Source: JBMONI01 sp049324575 (GTDB lineage Bacteria > Omnitrophota > Omnitrophia > Omnitrophales > Aquincolibacteriaceae). Taken from it: a stretch of 64,000 nt of DNA. Where the stretch lies: the NCBI GenBank assembly GCA_049324575.1, contig JBMONI010000009.1:62001-126000 (forward strand), read 5' to 3'. The position numbers were made by a program, and so were the translations under genes. Positions within the stretch are counted from its first letter, which is position 1, and each line of letters opens with the position of its first letter. The notes beneath the pieces are model-generated. The model was given only the letters and a program-made list of their open reading frames with translations, was not told the DNA's origin and made no database searches. Positions 57,798 through 64,000 of the stretch are shown one piece after another.

Positions 57798-59039
57798 TTA
57801 TACTTTGCTAAAGAGCAGAACCGAATTGTTTGATCCAAACCCGAAGGAATTGGACATGGCGTATTGAATTTTCGCCTTGACCGCATCCTTGACGACCAAA
57901 TTGACCGGACAGGCGGGATCGATCTTTTCCGTATGGATCGTGGGAGGCACAATGCCTTCCACAATGCTGAGAACGGTCAGGATCGCTTCGATCGCCCCCG
58001 CCGCACCGATCGTATGGCCCGTCTGGGATTTCGTACTGCTGACCCAAGGTCCAGCACGGGACGAGCCAAAAACCTTGTTAATCGCAATTGCCTCGCACTC
58101 ATCGTTCATTTTGGTCGCGGTCCCGTGCGCATTAATATAACCGACTTTTTCCTTCTCTGCACCTGCCATCCTCAAGGCAGCTTCCATCGCTTCCGCCGCA
58201 TCTTTTCCGGAGGGATCGGGTGCCGCCATATGAAAAGCCCCGCAATTACTTCCATAACCCGCTAATTCAGCATAGATCTTTGCTCCCCGTTTTTTTGCAT
58301 GATCATAATCTTCGAGGACCAGGATACCGGCGGCTTCTCCCAAAACAAAACCATCGCGGGAAATATCGAAAGGGCGTGGGGTTTTGACGCCGTGCACCTT
58401 GTCATCAGACAGGACCCGAAGCGCCTGGTACGCGGCATAGGTAAACGGGCTGATCGGGCACTCCGCGCCACCGGTGATCACGACTTCCGAAATGCCTTTT
58501 TGCAAATAGTCCGCCGCAACCGCGATCGCATTGCCGCCCGAAGAACAGGCGGTCGAGATCGTAAGATTCGGGCCGCGGAGCTTATGTTCCATCGCGATGT
58601 AGGCCGAGACCGCATTAGGAGCGATCCGAGGAACGGAACTGGAAAGAACTTTGCGCGGGTCCCCATGGGCGATCAGTTGAAAGATCTGCTCTTCATGAAA
58701 AAGGCTCCCTCCCAAACCCGAGCCGATGATCACCGGGATCGAATTGTTCTCCGGATCAAAACGGGATGCGAGCCCCGAGTCTTCTAAAGCCATTTTAGCG
58801 GCGGCGATCCCCATTTGAGCAAAGCGATCGGTCTTCCGAAAAACTTGCGGTAACATGAAATCTGCGGGATCGAAGTTCTTCACTTCCGCGGCGATCTTGA
58901 TCTCGTAATGGCTGTTGTCAAAAAGGGTCATCGGCCCCGTCCCCGGCGTTCCCCGTACCGCCGCATCCCAAAATGCTTTCCATCCGATCCCAATAGGGGT
59001 CACAGCCCCAAGCCCAGTCACCGCAATGCGTTTTTTCAT
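57798..59039 (-). CDS. Beta-ketoacyl-ACP synthase II (FabF-like)
   Basis: A condensing enzyme of 413 residues with the Cys-His-His triad C165 (STACSSGGNA), H305 (NAHGTATKMND) and H342 (KSQTGHTIGAAG, with K337). The C-terminal gating motif is GFGSNN rather than the usual GFGGTN, which may alter chain selection. Together with the next ACP and thioesterase it forms a three-gene acyl-chain cassette. Whether it serves primary fatty acids or a special chain is open; the context favours the latter. It overlaps the response regulator by 4 bp. Confidence 0.92.
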   Translation of the reverse strand: MKKRIAVTGLGAVTPIGIGWKAFWDAAVRGTPGTGPMTLFDNSHYEIKIAAEVKNFDPADFMLPQVFRKTDRFAQMGIAAAKMALEDSGLASRFDPENNSIPVIIGSGLGGSLFHEEQIFQLIAHGDPRKVLSSSVPRIAPNAVSAYIAMEHKLRGPNLTISTACSSGGNAIAVAADYLQKGISEVVITGGAECPISPFTYAAYQALRVLSDDKVHGVKTPRPFDISRDGFVLGEAAGILVLEDYDHAKKRGAKIYAELAGYGSNCGAFHMAAPDPSGKDAAEAMEAALRMAGAEKEKVGYINAHGTATKMNDECEAIAINKVFGSSRAGPWVSSTKSQTGHTIGAAGAIEAILTVLSIVEGIVPPTIHTEKIDPACPVNLVVKDAVKAKIQYAMSNSFGFGSNNSVLLFSKV

Positions 59040-59413
59040 AAATAATCCCGGATCGCGCTTAAAAGCCGCATATTCTCGATGGGTTTATAAAGGACTTCCC
59101 CCAGGAATTTCGCATCCAGCTGTTCGCCGAACTCTGCGTATCCCGTAATAAAAATGATCGGCAAGTCCCTTCCTTGGATTGCGTGAAGTTTTTTCTGGAT
59201 CTCCGCTACAGTTTCAACGCCGTTCTTCCCCGGCATGCGGATATCCGAGATAATAAGGTCGAAGGCTTGTTCCGCAAGCGCTTTCATCGCCTCTTGATAG
59301 TTCGAAGCCGAACGGACTGAGTAACCTTCACGCTGTAATAATTTTTCGTAAGAACGGAGAATCAGCGCGTCGTCATCGATAAGCAGGATACGTTGCGTGT
59401 TCTCTTTTCCCAC
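59036..59413 (-). CDS. Single-domain response regulator (CheY-like)
   Basis: A 125-residue receiver: ILLIDDDALI, phospho-acceptor D57 (IISDIRMPG), T90 (FITGYAEFG) and K110 (VLYKPIEN). No output domain. It stands 10 bp after the 731-residue kinase and overlaps the KAS II gene by 4 bp, tying the signal to the acyl cassette. The start is GTG, 4 nt after GGAGG. Confidence 0.93.
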   Translation of the reverse strand: MGKENTQRILLIDDDALILRSYEKLLQREGYSVRSASNYQEAMKALAEQAFDLIISDIRMPGKNGVETVAEIQKKLHAIQGRDLPIIFITGYAEFGEQLDAKFLGEVLYKPIENMRLLSAIRDYL

Positions 59414-59423
59414 GTCGCCTCCA

Positions 59424-61619
59424 TTATCGTTGTAAGGTCAATGGATAGGTCAGATGGAATCGGGTCCCTTTCCCTTGCTCCGAATGGACTTGGACCGAAA
59501 ATCCATGCTTTTCAAGGATATTGTGGCTGACCGCCAACCCGAGCCCGGTTCCACGCCCTACCGGCTTCGTCGTAAAAAACGGATCGAAAATCTTCCGTTG
59601 ATGCTCCGGCGAGATCCCACGGCCGTTATCTTCTACGACCATTTCAATCTCGTCGCGACATTTTTGGACTATTATACGGATTTGTCCTTCGTTCCGGCAC
59701 TCCTTTATTGCATCTCGCGCATTGATAAGGAAATTGGTCAAAACCTGTTCTAATTCGTTCGGATTCCCCGGGATCAAAGGCACCTCTCCCAGTTCCATAT
59801 CGACCGTAATATTCTCCTGTTCGAATTGATAAGCCAAAAGCGAAACCGCATTTCGGATCACCGTACAAAGATCGACCGGCTGAAAATCCTTTCCCCGGTC
59901 GGGCATACGCGCATAGTTCAAAAGCTTCCCGATAATCCCCTTGCAACGCTCTGCGCCCTGTTCAATGATTTCCACGGATTCGAGGTCAACTTTTCCGGGC
60001 CCCTGTTTTAAAAGTTGTGCATTCGTCAAAATAGCCGCCAGAGGATTGTTCAGCTCATGAGCGATTCCGCCCGCCAACGTGCCCAAGGACGCCAGTTTCT
60101 CAGCCTGAACCAGTTGCGCCTGCATCTTCATCATCGCCTCGGTCCGTTCCAAGACCTTTTTTTCCAATTCCTCATTGAGTTCTTTGAGGTCTCCCGATAT
60201 TTTTTGCACTTGCTTGTAAAGGCTTGAAACCTTGTCATATTGAAGTGAATTTGAGATCGCGATCGTCACAGGCGACTTCAAGTCGGAGAGGAAGCGGATC
60301 TCTGCAGAGACATACCGGCGGAGATTCTCCTTGCGCCCCAAGGCCATAAAACCGATTATTTTCCGGCTTAGGACAAAAGGGACAACGACTTCGGCCGCTA
60401 AAGCCCTGAAGAAAAAGCTGACCTCCTCCTCGATCTCCCGCAGATCGGGATTGCTTTGGATCACCCCGTTGACCGCGACTTGGTCATGGGATTCGAGCCA
60501 TGCAACGAACGGCTGCCCCGCATGAAGTGGCACAGCGGCACGCCGGCCTTTGGAGATTGCCGGAACAAAAAGATCCCCGTCCTCGCTCCGAATGTAGACT
60601 GTCACTATACGCGTAAAAAGGTTCCGGCGCACAAGGCGAGCCAAACGGCGCAACGACGCCCCCAGATCTTTCAGATGCACAAGCTCCGCCGCAAAAGCAT
60701 GGGAGGCCTGCTGAAGATTAGAATGGCGCCGTCGGAAAAGGCGGTTCAACAAAGGATAAAAGAACCGGAAATAATAATAAAAGCCGAGGAAGAGAACCGC
60801 GAGGACCACGGTCGCCTTGAGATCATTAAGCGAACGAAGGATCGTCTGGGACACATGCAAAAGTCCTGCAATCGGCACGATCCCTAAAAGCGAGGTCACC
60901 AGCCACATGATCGTATTGTGGATAACCGTTTCAATGTCAAAAAGCTTATAACGAATAATCGTATAGGCGATGGCCGAAACTAGGCAAAGCGTTGTGAAAG
61001 CCCCGATCGGGAAAAACTCGACGCGATAACAGGGAAGGAAATCCAAGGAGCCGAGGTAGGCGATCACAAAACCGACCGCCACCATCCGAATCTGACGGCG
61101 CACCAGAGCATGCTCTCGCGCTTCGCGATATCCGCGTAAGAGATTGATGAAAAAACCCATCATGTAAATCGCAAAAAAGAGCAAATAGCTCGCTCCCCCA
61201 TAGAGGGTTAAAAGCGAATAAGGCCCCCAGGAATGTTCCATATACCCGGAAACAATCCACGGAGTTCGCCAGATTAAAAGAAAGAAAAGGATGGCTAGTA
61301 AAAATCCGAGAAGAATGAAACGTTTTTGCCTTTCGTAATAACCGAGCCACAATACCGAATAGCTGTAGACAGCGGGTGAAATGAAACTAACCCCGAAATA
61401 AAGTCCCACGATCGAACGCCGGATCCAAAGATCGCTTCGACTGGAAAGCAGAACAAAAGTAAAGAAAAGCCAGATCGCCGCGCTCGTACAGATCACAAAA
61501 AAAGACCCGTTCAGCTGCGAATGATAAGACTGTTTGAGAACGTAGATCCCGAGACTCAGAAAGAAGAGGAACGAAAAAAAGAACGGCAGTGAATAAGGAT
61601 TGAAATAGAACGCGTTCAC
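59424..61619 (-). CDS. Sensor histidine kinase with 7TM N-terminus
   Basis: A 731-residue kinase, paralogous to 54755-57067: seven-helix membrane region (about 8-225), two more helices near 232-290, a GAF-like sensor (about 320-460), coiled-coil linker, HisKA with H521 (GGIAHELNNPLAAIL) and HATPase (NARDAIKE, DNGRGIS, GTGLGLAVSHNI). It starts with GTG, 7 nt after AAGGA and 3 bp after the formyltransferase stop. It is the probable donor for the next response regulator. Confidence 0.92.
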   Translation of the reverse strand: MNAFYFNPYSLPFFFSFLFFLSLGIYVLKQSYHSQLNGSFFVICTSAAIWLFFTFVLLSSRSDLWIRRSIVGLYFGVSFISPAVYSYSVLWLGYYERQKRFILLGFLLAILFFLLIWRTPWIVSGYMEHSWGPYSLLTLYGGASYLLFFAIYMMGFFINLLRGYREAREHALVRRQIRMVAVGFVIAYLGSLDFLPCYRVEFFPIGAFTTLCLVSAIAYTIIRYKLFDIETVIHNTIMWLVTSLLGIVPIAGLLHVSQTILRSLNDLKATVVLAVLFLGFYYYFRFFYPLLNRLFRRRHSNLQQASHAFAAELVHLKDLGASLRRLARLVRRNLFTRIVTVYIRSEDGDLFVPAISKGRRAAVPLHAGQPFVAWLESHDQVAVNGVIQSNPDLREIEEEVSFFFRALAAEVVVPFVLSRKIIGFMALGRKENLRRYVSAEIRFLSDLKSPVTIAISNSLQYDKVSSLYKQVQKISGDLKELNEELEKKVLERTEAMMKMQAQLVQAEKLASLGTLAGGIAHELNNPLAAILTNAQLLKQGPGKVDLESVEIIEQGAERCKGIIGKLLNYARMPDRGKDFQPVDLCTVIRNAVSLLAYQFEQENITVDMELGEVPLIPGNPNELEQVLTNFLINARDAIKECRNEGQIRIIVQKCRDEIEMVVEDNGRGISPEHQRKIFDPFFTTKPVGRGTGLGLAVSHNILEKHGFSVQVHSEQGKGTRFHLTYPLTLQR

Positions 61620-61622
61620 CCT

Positions 61623-62483
61623 TTAGTCCTTGAATGTATGCACAAAATCGTGGATCGTGAAAAGCTTCCTGCCTTTCTTGTGAAAATCTCTCACACGCGC
61701 TTTGTCCGGAAAAGACTGATACGGATATTGGATCTCTTTTGGATCTTGTTTCCTGGATTCCACATTCCCCTGCCGGATCATCCCAAAGACCTTCTCGAGG
61801 ACCTTGGCCCCATGCATCCAGCACCGGACACTCAGGGAAAAAAGGCTGTCATCCCGGCGGATCTTGACCGGCTCTTGGCAGACGATCCGTCCGGTATCGA
61901 TCTTATTGTCGATCCAATGAATCGTGACCCCCGCATTCTTCACCTCATGATACATCGCCTCAAAAGGACCGTCCAATCCCCTGAAATTGGGGAGCATCGC
62001 AGGATGGATGTTATAGGCTCCCAAAGTAGGGATCTTGTATACGGCAGACCGCAGGATCTGGTTATTGTAGGCCGAGATGATCGTATTGGCCCCGATATTC
62101 GCAAGGAATTTTTTGACCGCCTCAGAATTGAAATCTCTCGAATAATAAAGTGGGATACCGTATTCTCGTGAGATCTGTTCATAGCTCTTGATCTTGATCC
62201 GCTTCCCCATCAATTTCCGGAACATATTCCAAGTATCCACAATGGGAACAGCCCATTTGGCGATCAATAGCATATAGAACGTATAGCGAAAGCCCGTATG
62301 CTGGATCATGCCGAGCAACATTTCAAAAAAACCCAGGATTCTTCCTTTGTATTTGATCTCGAAATCCGAGAGCATGATCGCCGCGATCGGGGTCCGGGAG
62401 CGGCGAAGCCAGTAATTGACCATCAGAAGCGGATAAAGTCCCGGATAGACCATGTAGACAGGCTTGAGCGCTTCTTGAGCCAC
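61623..62483 (-). CDS. Formyltransferase-fold protein (formyl_trans_N)
   Basis: A 286-residue protein of the formyltransferase superfamily (Fmt, PurN, ArnA-type), with the core NIHPAMLPNFRG (catalytic His) and GVTIHWIDNKIDTGRIV (catalytic Asp). The Asn is likely in SAYNNQIL. There is no Fmt C-terminal tRNA-binding domain and the N-terminus is hydrophobic. The target is unknown; an amine made by the upstream aminotransferase is one option. The start is GTG, 8 nt after GGAGGG and 4 bp after the aminotransferase. Confidence 0.82.
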   Translation of the reverse strand: MAQEALKPVYMVYPGLYPLLMVNYWLRRSRTPIAAIMLSDFEIKYKGRILGFFEMLLGMIQHTGFRYTFYMLLIAKWAVPIVDTWNMFRKLMGKRIKIKSYEQISREYGIPLYYSRDFNSEAVKKFLANIGANTIISAYNNQILRSAVYKIPTLGAYNIHPAMLPNFRGLDGPFEAMYHEVKNAGVTIHWIDNKIDTGRIVCQEPVKIRRDDSLFSLSVRCWMHGAKVLEKVFGMIRQGNVESRKQDPKEIQYPYQSFPDKARVRDFHKKGRKLFTIHDFVHTFKD

Positions 62484-62487
62484 AGAT

Positions 62488-63837
62488 TCAGCCCTCCTCG
62501 ACCAGCTTGAACTTCGCAAATTTTTCAGCCGATCGAAGAGCCTCGTCGAATGCGGACAGAAACCCATCCGCCTCGGCATTCGAAAGGATCAGTGGCGGTG
62601 TAAGACGCAAAACATCCTGATTGTTCAAAGTGAACGCCATTAGCATGCGATGATGGCGGAACATATACCGCGCTATCCAAAGCGCGAGCGCTCCCTCGGT
62701 CATGGACTTTTTTCCTTTAAGTCGCGCGAGGGTCATCCCGATCATCAGCCCTTTTCCACGAACGTCGCGTAAAAGAGAGTATCGCCCTTTGATCTCCAAC
62801 AGCTTTAAAAGCAGGTACCGGCCGGTCCGGTCCGCTTCCGAAGGAAGGTCTTTTTTCAAAAGGCTCCGGATCGATGCGATCCCGCAAGCGCAAGCGCGCG
62901 CATTGCCGCCAAAAGTCGATGTGTGCAGAAGACTGGTTTCCAATGTTCCATACGCTTTTTTCCAAATTTTGTCGGAAGTTAGAATCGCCCCGATCGGCAT
63001 CACGCCACCTCCGAGGGCCTTGCTAAGCATAAGGATATCAGGACAGACCCCCTCATGTTCAAAACAGAAGAATTTCCCCGTGCGTCCGAAACCGGTCTGC
63101 ACCTCATCCGCAATAAGAAGAGCACCGTAGCGCCGGCATAAATCCCTCGCCAAACTTAAATAACCAGGCCGGGGAACGATCACCCCGGCCTCCCCCTGGA
63201 CCGGTTCAACGATAAAGGCTGCAATCTCCCGCTTGCGCAAAACCTCTTCCAGGGCACCCGGATTGTCATAAGGGATCTCATGGACATCCGGAATAAGCGG
63301 CCGGAAATATTTTTTGTACTTTTCCCGCCCGGAAACCGAAAGCGCCCCTAGCGTTTTCCCATGATAAGCCCCCGTGGCATAGACCAAGCCAGCCTTCCCG
63401 GTAGCAATCCGTGCCAGCTTGATCGCTGCCTCACAGGCTTCCGCCCCGCTATTGCAAAAGAATGCACGACTCAGCTGCTTTCCTGTCAATTCGGCCAAAT
63501 ATTCCGCAAGTTTCCCGGCCAGCGGATTGAGATAGGTCTGCAGGAGGTTCGGCCGGCCTTCGATGAGCCGCAATGCTTCAAGAACTTCCGGCGGCTCATG
63601 CCCGAGGTTCAAAGCGCCAAATCCGCCGATCAAATCGAGGTATTTTGCGCCATCGCAGTCATAGAGATAGCAACCGGCGGCTTTCGAAAACTTTTTTTGA
63701 TAACCGATGAAACGCGAGATCCAGACCAGCATCGGATTCAGGTGCTGCGAATGCTGTCTGGCTGTGGCCGTAAACTCCGCCGCAAGCGCATCCTTCACAT
63801 CCCCCAAGGTTTCGAGCAATTCGGCGGCGGTTTTCAT
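62488..63837 (-). CDS. Class III PLP aminotransferase
   Basis: Fold-type I omega-type aminotransferase of 449 residues: FFCNSGAEACEAAIKLAR (126-143), EPVQGEAGVIVPRPGYL, LLIADEVQTGFGRTGKF (D244, Q247) and PLP lysine K273 in LSKALGGGVMPIGA. Relatives use amino acids, diamines or terminal aldehydes. Its start overlaps an acyl-ACP-reductase-like gene by 4 bp, so an aldehyde substrate is plausible (aldehyde to amine), as in tambjamine-type fatty amine pathways. The substrate is not provable from sequence. Confidence 0.92.
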   Translation of the reverse strand: MKTAAELLETLGDVKDALAAEFTATARQHSQHLNPMLVWISRFIGYQKKFSKAAGCYLYDCDGAKYLDLIGGFGALNLGHEPPEVLEALRLIEGRPNLLQTYLNPLAGKLAEYLAELTGKQLSRAFFCNSGAEACEAAIKLARIATGKAGLVYATGAYHGKTLGALSVSGREKYKKYFRPLIPDVHEIPYDNPGALEEVLRKREIAAFIVEPVQGEAGVIVPRPGYLSLARDLCRRYGALLIADEVQTGFGRTGKFFCFEHEGVCPDILMLSKALGGGVMPIGAILTSDKIWKKAYGTLETSLLHTSTFGGNARACACGIASIRSLLKKDLPSEADRTGRYLLLKLLEIKGRYSLLRDVRGKGLMIGMTLARLKGKKSMTEGALALWIARYMFRHHRMLMAFTLNNQDVLRLTPPLILSNAEADGFLSAFDEALRSAEKFAKFKLVEEG

Positions 63838-64000
63838 CCGTTGATCCTGCCTTGGCTGAGCTGTTTGATCGTTTCGAAATTTTTTTCGGTCAATTGCCTA
63901 TTCCCGGCATAGAAGGGCGCAACTTGGAATCCGTGTCGGAACGCGATGCGGTTGATCTCTTCCACCCGGGCACGCGTAATATAGCCGCGCCCATAGGAAA
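63834..64000 (-). CDS. C-terminus of an acyl-ACP reductase-like protein (partial)
   Basis: Only the last 55 or so residues are visible; the gene runs off the window. The segment SYGRGYITRARVEEINRIAF followed by RHGFQVAPFY resembles the C-terminal end of cyanobacterial long-chain acyl-ACP reductase (aldehyde-forming), which reads roughly SWGRNxIT...IGxASxxHGFxPL. The stop overlaps the aminotransferase ATG by 4 bp. The identification is tentative because the Rossmann domain and catalytic Cys lie outside. Confidence 0.45.
   Translation of the reverse strand, partial: SYGRGYITRARVEEINRIAFRHGFQVAPFYAGNRQLTEKNFETIKQLSQGRING

Noticed and set aside
57783..57805. TATAAT just before the ACP gene, taken as a promoter
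   Set aside because: It is formed by the KAS II stop region and no acceptable -35 lies 16-19 bp upstream.

Overview
The window is a compact bacterial chromosome segment with about 60 protein genes and two tRNAs. All but two genes (a degenerate receiver and a glutathione synthase) lie on the minus strand. Many neighbours overlap by 4 bp (ATGA), and GTG and TTG starts are common. Mla lipid transport, an outer-membrane barrel, FecR and FtsI/RsmH/MraZ indicate a diderm with peptidoglycan. The TIGR04073-type exosortase-associated protein, the mixed gene content and the low identity of some core proteins (for example Obg) suggest an uncultivated lineage near Omnitrophota or the PVC group. That placement is inference. 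I see no rRNA, insertion sequence, prophage or CRISPR array.

Region 1 (1-11691, read right to left): tRNA-Glu(CTC), then a purine operon purB-purC-purS-purQ-purL-purF-purM-purD-purE, then a Sua5/YrdC-LMW phosphatase fusion, rpiB and glyA (cut by the window edge). The tail matches the ywlC-ywlE-ywlF-glyA order of Bacillus, with the first two genes fused. Region 2 (11866-21965): xerD, ligA, a metallophosphatase, acylphosphatase, a UbiD decarboxylase, dodecin, a degenerate receiver on the plus strand, cytochrome bd oxidase (cydB/cydA), a SpoU methyltransferase, a YkgJ Cys-cluster protein and tRNA-Pro(CGG). Region 3 (21996-28322): gshA diverges from gshB, and the gshB 3' end overlaps ftsI. The start of a dcw cluster follows (ftsI, ftsL-like, rsmH, a STAS protein without its phosphorylatable Ser, mraZ), with a clear sigma-70 promoter and a three-copy MraZ operator.

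Region 4 (28627-42680): a zinc-ribbon coiled-coil protein; a ParA ATPase fused to a glycogen-binding (CBM48/AMPK-type) domain, next to a degenerate MinD-like protein; an exported protein; two CNNM/CBS proteins; nadD-proA-proB-obg-rpmA-rplU with its own promoter and an internal terminator; a nitrilase, DUF547, two small proteins, trxB and a bifunctional nuclease.

Region 5 (42673-64000) is the most unusual. Two paralogous proteins join a ribosomal L7/L12 C-terminal-like domain to a coiled coil. Upstream, a run of co-directional genes reads: acyl-ACP-reductase-like (partial), class III aminotransferase, formyltransferase, histidine kinase/response regulator, KAS II, ACP, CalE7-like thioesterase, a second kinase/regulator, an RsbW-like kinase, a STAS protein, MlaE-MlaF-MlaD, a CHASE2-PP2C phosphatase, an outer-membrane barrel, FecR and TIGR04073. 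I infer an envelope-lipid module: a dedicated acyl chain is made, possibly turned into an amine, and moved by an Mla-type transporter whose STAS subunit could be controlled by kinase/phosphatase partner switching.
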